Below, in pieces: positions 17,701 to 25,030 of a stretch of 64,000 nucleotides of DNA. Source of the DNA: CAZQFV01 sp964613665 (lineage in GTDB: Bacteria > Chloroflexota > Chloroflexia > DTKN01); assembly GCA_964613665.1 (NCBI GenBank), contig CAZTIG010000008.1, forward strand, positions 1-64,000. The letters run 5' to 3'. Position numbers and translations under genes: made by a program. Numbering within the stretch: position 1 is the stretch's first letter; every line of letters begins with the position of its first letter. A model generated the notes under the pieces. That model did not search any database and was not told where the DNA came from. It saw only the letters and a program-made list of their open reading frames with translations.

Positions 17701-17920
17701 GGCCGGCGTGCTGCTGCTGGGCTGCCCGGAGGAAGGGTGCCAGTATGACTTTGGCCGCGACCTGGCCGGCGAGGCCCTGGCCCAGGCCCGGGCGCTGGCC
17801 CGGATGGTCGGCCTCCGCCCGGAGCGACTGGGGCTGACCGGGGTGGGGCTGGGCGATGGGGTAGCCTTCGCCCGCGAGGTGAACGCCTTTGCCGAGGTGG
17901 TGCGGTCATTGCCGAGGTAA
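14717..17920 (+). CDS. Multi-cluster HdrA/GltD/MvhD-type flavin oxidoreductase
   Basis: A 1067-residue iron-sulfur flavoprotein. Residues 1-90 form an HdrA-like N-terminus; 98-113 a 4Fe-4S site (CTGCGECEAVCP); 147-201 a GltD-type cysteine region; 240-560 a two-Rossmann FAD/NAD(P)H module (GSGPAG 244-249, GGGNSA 391-396); 623-643 further cysteines; 715-830 HdrA-like CRCGEQ and CSCCNLTH; 869-919 two ferredoxin clusters; and 943-1067 an MvhD/FlpD-like domain with Cys949, 978, 1003 and 1008. The TTG start has AAGGAGG 6 nt upstream. It probably passes electrons between NAD(P)H, ferredoxin and the HdrCB-like partner encoded next, perhaps by flavin-based bifurcation; the partners are inferred. Confidence 0.88.
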   Translation: MPFHAIVLGGTLAGTQAARRLAEAGLNVTLLTVGPFLGNDVSRESSAWLPAAPEFLEAIRDPRITVITQAAVEQLTAEVDGYHLAVAQAPRYVDLARCTGCGECEAVCPVHVAQVEGEHPRRAIFRDPAGRSVPNVYAIAKRGTAPCSYTCPGGIHVQGYVALISQGKFAQSHDLIAQEVPFPGVLGRVCYHPCEGQCNRYELDRPVNVRALKRFVADYQAGRDGLHWDKVPPDPALPPVAVIGSGPAGLAAAWQLARQGARVTVFEALPVAGGMMAVGIPSYRLPRETLRREIAAVAELGVEIRLNAPLGPDMTLDDLFAQGYGAVFLGVGAHRSRRLGVPGEDLAGVVHAIDLLRQVCLLQEKVGKQDLRDALQREHGLEVGRRPVVIGGGNSAVDAARTLLRLGAEQVRILYRRSRQEMPAIPEEIAAAEEEGIVLETLVAPLRVIGSDGRVTALECQRMELGEPDESGRRQPIPIAGSEFVVATDMVVPAIGQEADLSCVPGSLCDGRGRLAVEAETLQTCRPGVFAAGDVLQPASVIEAIGAGKKAAAAILRYLRGEEMAPAEAERAVVRFSARELEEQERQARQEPSMLSPRRRRRDFAEVEKPFTAEQAVHEAGRCLACGVCSECMECVAVCEPRAIDHRARAQRFTLVGDAVVLAGEYDVPPAEGVHALAVDEPEATVAAVLASLGEREPAAAAPIYMPLELPPAPARLGVFLCRCGEQIAASLDMEALQAHALSLPGVVRVEQVPFACLPEGLAALRQATAGLDGAVLAACSCCNLTHICYSCTTQRVRCRTGLGVWEAVEGNSLPSWAWEYVNLREHCGWVHEPAEALATAADLLAAATARLLTGPTVPVVATVDMERCRTCGTCQTLCRAGTIRLEADEAGRVRTLVDAVHCLTCGTCAAHCPTGAIVAGRVSDQQVEATLRAFLGPQPDGRILVFTCNWGGHSGAEAAGMLHQSLPAGVRVMRMPCLGRLSPGLLLRALELGAAGVLLLGCPEEGCQYDFGRDLAGEALAQARALARMVGLRPERLGLTGVGLGDGVAFAREVNAFAEVVRSLPR

Positions 17921-17956
17921 CAGGTCGAGACCCGCCGGCTCGAGGATGGATTGAAG

Positions 17957-19090
17957 ATGAACCTCTTTCGCGAGATCATTGCCCAGACCCACGCCGCTGC
18001 CTGTCTGGAGTGCGGCAAGTGCACCGCCGTGTGCGTGGTGGCCCGGCGGGACCCCGCCTTTTCGCCGCGCCGGCTGGTGGAGGAGATTATCCAGGGCCAG
18101 CCGCTGGAGGCGCGCCACAATCACGCCCTGTGGGCCTGCCTGACCTGCCGGGCCTGCCAGGAACGCTGCCCCCAGGGGGTGGACTATATCGGCTTCGTCC
18201 GCGGGGTGCGCGCTGTGGTGCGGCAGGAGGGCGACCGCGCCCCCTGCTCGCACGGTGGCCTCCTGCAGACGGTCATGCGGCTGATGGCCGATCCGCAGCA
18301 CAAGCCCGATCGTCTGGGTTGGATCACCCCCGACCTGCAGACCTCGACGGACGGCGAGACGCTCTACTTTGTTGGCTGCCTGCCCTACTTCGAGGTGGTC
18401 TTTGGCAGCCAGGGCGTGCCGGCCCTGGAGATCGCCCGTGGCGTGGTGCGCCTGCTGAACGCGGCCGGCGAGCGGCCGCGGGTGCTGCCGGACGAGCGCT
18501 GCTGCGGGCACGACCTGCTTTGGGAGGGGGACGAGGGAGCCTTTCGCCGCCTGGCGGAGCAGAATCGCGAACTCATCCGCGGCAGCGGCGCCCGGCGCAT
18601 CGTCACCGCCTGTCCGGAGTGCGCCCGCACCCTGGCCCTGGACTATCCCGCCTTTGGCTACGACCTGGGGGTGGAAGTGCTGCACCTGTCGCAGTGGCTG
18701 GCGCCGGCCCTGGCGGAGGGCCGGGTGAAGCTGCGCCACGAGGAGCGCCTGCTGACCTACCAGGACCCCTGCCGGCTGGGCCGGCACCTGGGCGAGTACC
18801 AGGCCCCACGCACCGTCCTGGCGGCGCTGGGCCGGCTCGTGGAGATGGAGCCCAGCGGCCGGCTGGCGCAGTGCTGCGGCACCAGCGCCTGGACGGCCTG
18901 CGGGGCGGTGAACAAGGACATGCAGCTGGAGCGGCTGCGCCAGGCGCACGCCACCGGAGCCGACCTCCTGGTCACGGCATGCGTCAAGTGCCAGATCCAC
19001 TTCCGCTGCTTGCTCAGCGCGGCCGGGGTGGAGGAGGACGCCCGCATCGACATGCTCGACCTGGCCCAGCTGGCGGCGCAGGGGCTCTGA
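17957..19090 (+). CDS. HdrC-HdrB-like fusion (heterodisulfide reductase-type CCG protein)
   Basis: A 377-residue protein with two N-terminal 4Fe-4S clusters (CLECGKCTAVC at 16-26, CLTCRACQERCP at 61-72) like HdrC, then two CCG domains like HdrB (RCCGHDLLW and QCCGTSAWT, each with a later paired Cys motif such as CPEC or CVKC). In methanogens HdrB reduces the CoM-CoB heterodisulfide; bacterial homologs use other or unknown substrates. It starts 36 nt after the flavoprotein gene. A TTG two codons earlier (17951) is an alternative start. No dedicated substrate enzyme is next to it. Confidence 0.88.
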   Translation: MNLFREIIAQTHAAACLECGKCTAVCVVARRDPAFSPRRLVEEIIQGQPLEARHNHALWACLTCRACQERCPQGVDYIGFVRGVRAVVRQEGDRAPCSHGGLLQTVMRLMADPQHKPDRLGWITPDLQTSTDGETLYFVGCLPYFEVVFGSQGVPALEIARGVVRLLNAAGERPRVLPDERCCGHDLLWEGDEGAFRRLAEQNRELIRGSGARRIVTACPECARTLALDYPAFGYDLGVEVLHLSQWLAPALAEGRVKLRHEERLLTYQDPCRLGRHLGEYQAPRTVLAALGRLVEMEPSGRLAQCCGTSAWTACGAVNKDMQLERLRQAHATGADLLVTACVKCQIHFRCLLSAAGVEEDARIDMLDLAQLAAQGL

Positions 19091-19110
19091 AGCGGGGTAC
19101 TGAGGAGCGG

Positions 19111-19671
19111 TCACGGGGGAGCGGACTCGTCCACGTCGATCAGGATAACCTTCACAGGGACGGCGGGAAAGTGCCGTTTCAACCGCTCGATGTCATAGAC
19201 CAGCTGCTCGCCGTACGATACGCCGGTGGACATCTCTACGTGGAGTGCATGGCAGGGGACGATCTCGATCCCCACATCAGCCTTGCTCTCGTTGAAGAAA
19301 TACTGAAACTTGGCCAGGTCGTAGAACATGAAGGCGTACTTGCCGAACTGAACTTCGACGAGTACCTTGCCCTTGACAAAGTCAACCTGCTTGAACGCGC
19401 CGGGAATGGCCACGTCGCTGTCCGGCATGCGGATCGTGTAGGTGTCGCGCAATTCCCGATATCCCCGGGCGGAGAATGCGGTGCGAAACTGTCTGTTCAT
19501 GTCGACAGGCGAGTAGAGCGCCCGTCCGGGCATCGTTTTCTCCCGGCTGACCTTGCTCCGTTGGGCCCGCACGCCGGCGATGATTTCGTAGATATCGCGC
19601 TCGCAGTTGGGATAACGCACCTGCAGGATCTCGGTCCCTCCCAGGTGCGAGTACTCGTACACCACCCTCAT
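19111..19671 (-). CDS. BglII-like type II restriction endonuclease
   Basis: A 186-residue protein starting MRVVYEYSHLGG. Its D97, E106 and Q108 (in VDFVKGKVLVEVQF) have exactly the Asp-x8-Glu-x-Gln spacing of the BglII active site (known from established knowledge as D84, E93, Q95). It follows the methyltransferase gene by 4 nt on the same strand, as expected for a restriction-modification pair. R.BglII cuts AGATCT; whether this enzyme shares that site is an inference. It is shorter than BglII (about 223 residues) but seems intact. The ORF extends upstream, but ATG at 19671 is the natural start. Confidence 0.82.
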   Translation of the reverse strand: MRVVYEYSHLGGTEILQVRYPNCERDIYEIIAGVRAQRSKVSREKTMPGRALYSPVDMNRQFRTAFSARGYRELRDTYTIRMPDSDVAIPGAFKQVDFVKGKVLVEVQFGKYAFMFYDLAKFQYFFNESKADVGIEIVPCHALHVEMSTGVSYGEQLVYDIERLKRHFPAVPVKVILIDVDESAPP

Positions 19672-19675
19672 CGCG

Positions 19676-20623
19676 CTACTCCGACTCGCCGTACTCGATG
19701 CGTTGGTCGAACAGGGCCGGCTGCACTGGCGCCTCTCCCAACTGCACGACCCTGGGCGGCGGGCTGGCACCCGGGGCATCGGGGTCGTAGACGGCCCGCT
19801 CCATGGGCCGGATGCGCAGCGCTCCGCACTCTGCCAGCCGAATGCGCTCGCGCGCGATCTGCACATACTCGGGTAGAATCTCAGCACCGATAGCCTTGCG
19901 CCGGTGGATAAGCGCTGCAATCGCAGTCGTACCCACGCCCATAAAAGGATCGAACACCCAATCCCCCTCGTCGGTCATGGCCAGCACCAGGCGCTCGATG
20001 AGCTCGACCGGGAACTGGCAGGGGTGGATCGTCTTCTCCACGTGGTTGGCCTTGACGTTGGGAATCTCCCAGATGTCGCCGGGGTTCTTGCCCAGAGGAT
20101 TGCCGCTCAGCTCCCCCCTCCGTGGCCCCTTGAAATACCTCTTCTGAGGATACTTCTGCGGCACACGGACGGCGTCCAGGTCGAACTTGTACTCGTCGCT
20201 CTTGGTGAACCACAGAATCACCTCGTAGCGGCCGGAGAAACGCCTCGAGGCATGCAAGCCGTGGCCAAAGTGCCAGACAATGCGGTTGCGCAGGTGCAGG
20301 CCCAGCGAGGTGAAGATGGGATATAGAGCAATGTCCAGGGGAACGATCTCGCCGTTGCGGACGTAGTTGCCCACCTGCCAGCAAACGCTGCCCCGCTCGT
20401 GCAGCACATGCACACAGGCTTCGATCACCTTGCGCTGCTGGGACAGGTACTCGTCCAGGTCCAGGCGGGTCTCGTATGGCTTCCCCAGGTTGTACGGCGG
20501 CGAGGTGACGACGAGCTTGACCAGGCCGGCCGGAATCTGCGGGAGCAGGTCAAGACAATCCCCCTGGAAAAGGACCAGGTCCGCCGTCGGGTCGAACTCG
20601 GGAGCGACTTTCAATCTGCCCAT
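19676..20623 (-). CDS. Beta-class site-specific DNA methyltransferase (N4-cytosine type)
   Basis: A 315-residue DNA methyltransferase with the catalytic motif TSPPYN at 40-45 ahead of the SAM-binding motif DPFMGVGTT near the C-terminus, the motif order of beta-class enzymes. SPPY rather than DPPY points to N4-cytosine methylation, which matches M.BglII. It protects host DNA from the endonuclease encoded 4 nt downstream. A near-perfect promoter precedes it. Base composition is not obviously different from neighbours, but the pair may still have been acquired by transfer. Confidence 0.88.
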   Translation of the reverse strand: MGRLKVAPEFDPTADLVLFQGDCLDLLPQIPAGLVKLVVTSPPYNLGKPYETRLDLDEYLSQQRKVIEACVHVLHERGSVCWQVGNYVRNGEIVPLDIALYPIFTSLGLHLRNRIVWHFGHGLHASRRFSGRYEVILWFTKSDEYKFDLDAVRVPQKYPQKRYFKGPRRGELSGNPLGKNPGDIWEIPNVKANHVEKTIHPCQFPVELIERLVLAMTDEGDWVFDPFMGVGTTAIAALIHRRKAIGAEILPEYVQIARERIRLAECGALRIRPMERAVYDPDAPGASPPPRVVQLGEAPVQPALFDQRIEYGESE

Positions 20624-20682
20624 TGGCGCCTTTCTCCCGCGGCCCGTCCTCTAGCATGACCGTGCCGCTCTCTCCTGCATCT

Positions 20683-20711
20683 ATTATACTCTGCGACCCT
20701 TTTCCTGTCAA
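20683..20711 (-). promoter_or_regulatory. Consensus promoter of the restriction-modification operon
   Basis: Minus-strand TTGACA (20711-20706), 17-bp spacer and TATAAT (20688-20683), 60 bp before the methyltransferase start. A strong constitutive promoter ahead of the methyltransferase suits a system in which protection must come first. Confidence 0.85.
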
Positions 20712-20857
20712 GGGCCTACCCGCGAGCGGTTTGCTCCTACCACGGCAATATTTTGCCACTTATCGCCAACATCTGGGCAGACATACGTTTGCCGACATGG
20801 CCAGACAGCCCTTCTGGCAGCTCGCTCCGTGGCACGCGCCCCCCTGGGGCCGCCGGC

Positions 20858-20886
20858 TTGCAGCAGGAAGCAAGTGCGAGTACAAT
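20858..20886 (+). promoter_or_regulatory. Predicted promoter of the methyltransferase/Ig-like gene
   Basis: TTGCAG (20858-20863), 17-bp spacer, TACAAT (20881-20886) on the plus strand, about 75 bp before the start at 20961. Confidence 0.6.
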
Positions 20887-20960
20887 GTGATTGTGCGAGT
20901 GCGATTGAGCGAGCGGATGGCTATTGGCTTTGGGGGCGGACGCGCGTGCCAGGGAAACCG

Positions 20961-22181
20961 ATGCCAGAAGAGAGGGCTTTCTCCCCATCCACCCTGTTCG
21001 CCACCTTCCCCTACGCCAACGACGAGGAGCGGGCCTACTTCCGCCAGCACCCCCAGCGGGTGGCGACGAACCTGCGCGTCCTGGCCCGGCTGGGTCTGCC
21101 CGCGGGCGCGCGCATGCTGGACATCGGCTGCGCCTGGGGCGGCTTTTCCCTGTTGGCCCGTCGGCACCTCGGCCTGGAGGTGATCGGGCTGGACCGCTAC
21201 GCGGAGCTCGTCGCCGCGGCCCGCGCCCGCGGCATCCCCGCCTTTTGCACCGACGTGGAGCGCGAGGGCCTGCCCCTGGCCTCGAGCAGCGTCGACCTGG
21301 TCTGGTTCGACTCGGTCATCGAGCACCTCTACGACCCCACCGTGGCCCTGGCCGAGATCTACCGCGTGCTGCGGCCGGCCGGCTACCTCGTGCTGGGCTG
21401 CCCCAACGTCGTCTCGCTCAACCGCCGCCTGCAGATGTGGGGCGGTCTGAATCCCTTCTCCCAGTACCACCGCTATAACGCCATCGAGGGCCGGCCTCCC
21501 ATCCTGAAGTGCTCCGTCCTCTACTCCCCCGCCGACGTCGCCGAGGTCCTCTGGACGCGCTTCACCGTGGAGCGGGTCGACTACGCCGTGCACCTGGACC
21601 TCCGCGAGCGCCGGAGCGCCTCCCTGGGCCTGCGGGCCTGGGACGTGCTGCGGCGGGGGCTCTGCCGTCTGCGCCCACAGTGGGGGGATAACTTCCTGAT
21701 GACGCTGCGCTCGGACAAAGGGGGGACGCTGGGCCAGGGCAAGGTCTCGGCCGTGGCCCTGCCGGCGCGCTACCCCCCGGGCGAAGCGCCGCCCTACGCC
21801 TGCCAGTACGTCGATCGCAGCGGCGACCCGCTCCTGGCGCCGGGAGAGGCGGCCGACCTGGCGGTGCGCTACCGCAACGTCGGCACGGCCACCTGGCAGC
21901 GTGCCGGGGCACATCCCGTCCGCCTGGGCACGGTCCAGCCGCAGGACCGCGCCAGCGCCTTTTACACTGCCGGGAACTGGCTGGCACCGCACCGGCCGGC
22001 CGCGCTCGTGGAGGAAGCAGTGGCCCCCGGCGAGGTCGGCACCTTCCAGTTCAGCGTCACCGCGCCGGGCCGGCCGGGCTACTCCATCGAGCGCTTCGCC
22101 CCCCTGGCCGAAGGGGCGGCCTGGATGGAGGACTGGGGACTGTGCTGGGGCATCGAGGTGGCCGCGGCGGCCTCGCCGTAG
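20961..22181 (+). CDS. SAM-dependent methyltransferase with C-terminal Ig-like domain
   Basis: A 406-residue protein. The N-terminal class I methyltransferase has MLDIGCAWGGFSLLA as SAM-binding motif I, then FDSVIEHLYDP and VLRPAGYLVLGCPN, typical of UbiE/glycan-type methyltransferases. The last 130 residues resemble an NBR1-type Ig-like domain (VRYRNVGTATWQ, then a conserved aromatic near the end). The combination suggests methylation of a glycan or lipid at the cell surface; the substrate is unknown. The frame opens further upstream; ATG at 20961 gives a clean start but has a weak ribosome-binding site, and GTG at 20946 is an alternative. Confidence 0.78.
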   Translation: MPEERAFSPSTLFATFPYANDEERAYFRQHPQRVATNLRVLARLGLPAGARMLDIGCAWGGFSLLARRHLGLEVIGLDRYAELVAAARARGIPAFCTDVEREGLPLASSSVDLVWFDSVIEHLYDPTVALAEIYRVLRPAGYLVLGCPNVVSLNRRLQMWGGLNPFSQYHRYNAIEGRPPILKCSVLYSPADVAEVLWTRFTVERVDYAVHLDLRERRSASLGLRAWDVLRRGLCRLRPQWGDNFLMTLRSDKGGTLGQGKVSAVALPARYPPGEAPPYACQYVDRSGDPLLAPGEAADLAVRYRNVGTATWQRAGAHPVRLGTVQPQDRASAFYTAGNWLAPHRPAALVEEAVAPGEVGTFQFSVTAPGRPGYSIERFAPLAEGAAWMEDWGLCWGIEVAAAASP

Positions 22182-22215
22182 GGGCGCGGCCGGCCGGGTT
22201 TTTCTCCCCCTGTGG

Positions 22216-24699
22216 TCAGCGCACCGTGATCGGCTGAAAGACCACCTGGGCGTTGCCGTCCAGGTCCTCGACGATAAAGCCGACCACGTACTGCCCGGCG
22301 GCGGCGTCGAGCACCTCCCAGGTGAACATGCGGTCGCTGAAGGTCAGCGTCTCCCCGGCCTGGCGGACCGTCTGCACGACGTTCCCCTGGTCGTCCAGGT
22401 CGGCCCACTTGTCCAGGATGGTGAAGGTATCGCCGGGCTGCGGGACGACCTCGCGCGGGGCGGCGGCGGCCTCGCCGGTGAAGCACACGACCTGCTGCAG
22501 CACGCCGTTGGCAAAGTACAGGCGGGCGTTGCGCCGGTCGCCGGAGTCGGCAAAGGTATAGACGCCTTCCACCGAGTAGACTGCCTCCTCGCTCGACGCG
22601 CCGTAGCTTTCGGGTGTGAACAGGGCCGGGTAGCGGGCCGTGCCATCGTCGATGGCGTAGATGATGGGCTCCCAGTCAAAGGTCATCTGGAACGAATCGG
22701 TGCCCCAGTCCGGGAAAAAGACCCCGCCAACCTCGTGCGAATCGGGGCTGGCCAGGTAATCGCTGTCGGCCAGGTAGATCGAGTTGGCGTCCCGGTCCAG
22801 GTAGCCCACCAGCAGCTTGACGTAGCCGACGTTGGCGCCCTCGATGTCGACGCTCAGGTGAACCTTCTGCCCTGGTGCGACCTCAGTCGCCGATGCGGTG
22901 AGGCCCGAGACCTGGATGCCGCCCGCGGCGGGAGCGCGCAGCGTCTTGCCGGCCGGCGGGACGGCCACGGCGCCGTGCTGGGCATCGAACGGATCCCCGG
23001 TGTAGTGAAAGGCCAGGAAGTCATCCCAGAGCGACTCGGAGGCGAAGCGGCCGGCGATGCCGGTGTACGACTGCGGCCCGGCCTGGGCCGACGCATAAAG
23101 CTGCGAGTTGGGGAAGTAGATCGATACCCCGGTAGCCCCAGGAAGGCGCGCGCCGTGTTTCTCGGCAATGACCACCTTCCCCAGAGCGGCCTGGAGGTTG
23201 GCATTGGCCGTGGCGACCGCGGATTCGCCGCTGGAGCGCTCCACCAGCTGGGCAAAGTTGCCCAGGTCGATGTAGGAGGGCGGCACGTCCCGGCCAAAGA
23301 CACTGGTGAAGGATTGGGCGTAGCTGCGGGCCTGGGCCACGCTGCGCTGGTCGGCCTCCTGCAGCGCGACGGCCAGGTCGTTCAGGCTGCGTACCAGCTG
23401 CGGCATGGCCTGCAGGTCGACGGCGGCCAGGGTGCTGCCCTGGCCCATCTGCTGGGCGACCTGCGCCGCAGAAGGCACCTCGGCCGGGCCGAACAGGAAC
23501 GACAGCGGCTCCCCGCGCCCGACCAGGTCCGCCCGCGCCGCATCGTCCACGATGCGCTGATCGTCCACGATGTAGCTGTCGACGATGGACTGCCCAAGGT
23601 GAGCCCCGGTGAAACCGGGGTTGTTACGCAGATCGTTCAGGAAGGAGGCATAGGCCCAACCCAGAGCCGGCTCCGTTTCCTGGGACAGCACCGCATACCT
23701 GGCGTGTGGGGCCAGGGCGCTCATCACCTCCACGTGGCCCATCAGGCAGGCGTCCATGCCCACCAGCTCGAGCTCGCCGATCCCGGTCTGTGTGCGAATC
23801 TCCTCGAGGGCCCGGTCCAGTTCGTCCAGGTAGAGGTGGTCCCCCATGGCCGCCTGGAGCGGCAGCAGTCCGCTGGGTCTGGCGGCGCTGGCATCGCTCC
23901 ACCCGCCCGGCCAGCCCATGCCGTGATCGCTGAGAATGAGCACGTACTTGTCCGCGGGGTAGTTCTCGATGGCCCAGGTGGCAAAGTCGACCAGGGTGTC
24001 TCCGCTGGCCATGTTGACCTCGCCCAGATCCATCACCATGTCCGAGCCTACGTAGTTGAGATCGTCATCCTGGCGCACATAGTAGCGCCGGGCGCCGACC
24101 CAGTTGCCGTCTCCGGAGAAGCCGGCCTGGTAGCGGTCGATCTGGGCGACGATGTTCAGATGGTCGCCCGAGCCGACCCGCTCCGCTTCGTTCAGGTCGA
24201 CGAGGATATCCTGTTCCAGGACGTTGTCGTCCGCATCCTGGTACAGAATGATGGTCCAGGTCTTGCCGCTGCCGGGCAGGGCCGGCTTCAGCGTGGGCCG
24301 GCGCGTGGGTGCGGGGCCGGGGCTGTCCACCACAGCGGGCCCGGCCTGATAGCCGGTGTCGATATTGCCCAGGAACCCCTGGCTTCCCAGCCACAGGAAG
24401 AGGCCGATGCCGCAGGCCACCAGCAGGATCAACCACAGCCAGCCCCACTTGGAACGGAGCAGGTTCCCCAGCAAAGGAAGGAGCGCGAGGCCGCAGCCCG
24501 AGGCGCTGCCACCGGGGAGGGACGGCCCGCCCGTGGAAGCACCGCTGGGGAGAGAGGACCCGCCCGCGTAGCCGCCAGATGGGCGCCCTTCTCGCTCGCG
24601 GCTGGGCGCCTCGGCTCGTTCGCGCTGACCGGGTGGGGTACGGCTGCCGGGGCGGCGACGTTCCACCTCGATCGTTGGCTTCTGGCGGCCGTCTGTCAT
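22216..24699 (-). CDS. Membrane-anchored clostripain-family (C11) cysteine protease
   Basis: An 827-residue protein. Residues 1-80 are a hydrophilic Gly/Ser/Pro-rich cytoplasmic segment, 86-105 a single transmembrane helix, and the rest is extracytoplasmic. The C11 peptidase domain has catalytic His259 (SDHGMGW) and Cys318 (GMDACLM) and starts TWTIILYQDADDN. A long beta-rich C-terminal region follows. Clostripains cleave after Arg/Lys. ATG at 24699 has GAGGAGG upstream. It is transcribed convergently with the methyltransferase gene; the target is unknown. Confidence 0.88.
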   Translation of the reverse strand: MTDGRQKPTIEVERRRPGSRTPPGQRERAEAPSREREGRPSGGYAGGSSLPSGASTGGPSLPGGSASGCGLALLPLLGNLLRSKWGWLWLILLVACGIGLFLWLGSQGFLGNIDTGYQAGPAVVDSPGPAPTRRPTLKPALPGSGKTWTIILYQDADDNVLEQDILVDLNEAERVGSGDHLNIVAQIDRYQAGFSGDGNWVGARRYYVRQDDDLNYVGSDMVMDLGEVNMASGDTLVDFATWAIENYPADKYVLILSDHGMGWPGGWSDASAARPSGLLPLQAAMGDHLYLDELDRALEEIRTQTGIGELELVGMDACLMGHVEVMSALAPHARYAVLSQETEPALGWAYASFLNDLRNNPGFTGAHLGQSIVDSYIVDDQRIVDDAARADLVGRGEPLSFLFGPAEVPSAAQVAQQMGQGSTLAAVDLQAMPQLVRSLNDLAVALQEADQRSVAQARSYAQSFTSVFGRDVPPSYIDLGNFAQLVERSSGESAVATANANLQAALGKVVIAEKHGARLPGATGVSIYFPNSQLYASAQAGPQSYTGIAGRFASESLWDDFLAFHYTGDPFDAQHGAVAVPPAGKTLRAPAAGGIQVSGLTASATEVAPGQKVHLSVDIEGANVGYVKLLVGYLDRDANSIYLADSDYLASPDSHEVGGVFFPDWGTDSFQMTFDWEPIIYAIDDGTARYPALFTPESYGASSEEAVYSVEGVYTFADSGDRRNARLYFANGVLQQVVCFTGEAAAAPREVVPQPGDTFTILDKWADLDDQGNVVQTVRQAGETLTFSDRMFTWEVLDAAAGQYVVGFIVEDLDGNAQVVFQPITVR

Positions 24700-24757
24700 G
24701 GGACCTCCTCGTGTATTCCCCGCGAACTCCTCAGCACATCCCTGGGTGACTGTCCCT

Positions 24758-24786
24758 ATTGTACATCAGGAGGGCGGCAATTTCAA
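24758..24786 (-). promoter_or_regulatory. Predicted promoter of the clostripain-family gene
   Basis: Minus-strand TTGAAA (24786-24781), 17-bp spacer, TACAAT (24763-24758), with the start codon about 59 bp downstream. Confidence 0.7.
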
Positions 24787-24822
24787 ATGGACCTCGTGGG
24801 CGCTTCACGCGTCCGGGCCGGG

Positions 24823-24851
24823 TTGCGTGCCGGACTCGATTGTAGTACAAT
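24823..24851 (+). promoter_or_regulatory. Predicted promoter of iorAB
   Basis: Plus-strand TTGCGT (24823-24828), 17-bp spacer, TACAAT (24846-24851). It gives a long leader of about 170 nt before iorA. Confidence 0.6.
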
Positions 24852-25030
24852 ACAGGCGGCACGCACCGCCGGGGCCGGGGGCGCGTGGGATTGCCCTTTC
24901 CCGGCATACGTCCCTGGGCGAGAGGGTTCGCCGTCCAGAGCCCCTGGTTGCCTCGCTGTGATTCGGACCGGATGAACCAGCCTGGTCGAACGGCCGGCTG
25001 GCGCGGGCCGGTCAGAAAGGAGCTGGAGCG

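Larger units (their letters stand above)
20624..20960. other. Divergent intergenic region with two promoters
   Basis: A 337-bp gap between the DNA methyltransferase and the SAM-methyltransferase genes. It holds one promoter on each strand (20683-20711 and 20858-20886) and about 145 bp of unassigned sequence between them. No convincing small gene or control-protein box was seen. Confidence 0.7.
24700..25030. other. Divergent intergenic region upstream of iorA
   Basis: A 331-bp gap holding back-to-back promoters for the protease (24758-24786, minus) and iorA (24823-24851, plus). About 180 bp of leader lies between the iorA promoter and its TTG start. No terminator hairpin or known riboswitch motif was recognised in it. 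Confidence 0.65.

Noticed and set aside
14668..17748. Long plus-strand frame (1026 codons) overlapping the HdrA-like gene in another frame
   Set aside because: It is Arg/Gly/Pro-rich without motifs, while the other frame has many ordered 4Fe-4S and Rossmann motifs.
22182..22215. Terminator between the methyltransferase and protease genes (CGGCCGGCCG then TTTTT)
   Set aside because: The palindrome has no room for a loop, so a normal hairpin with the T-run is not supported.
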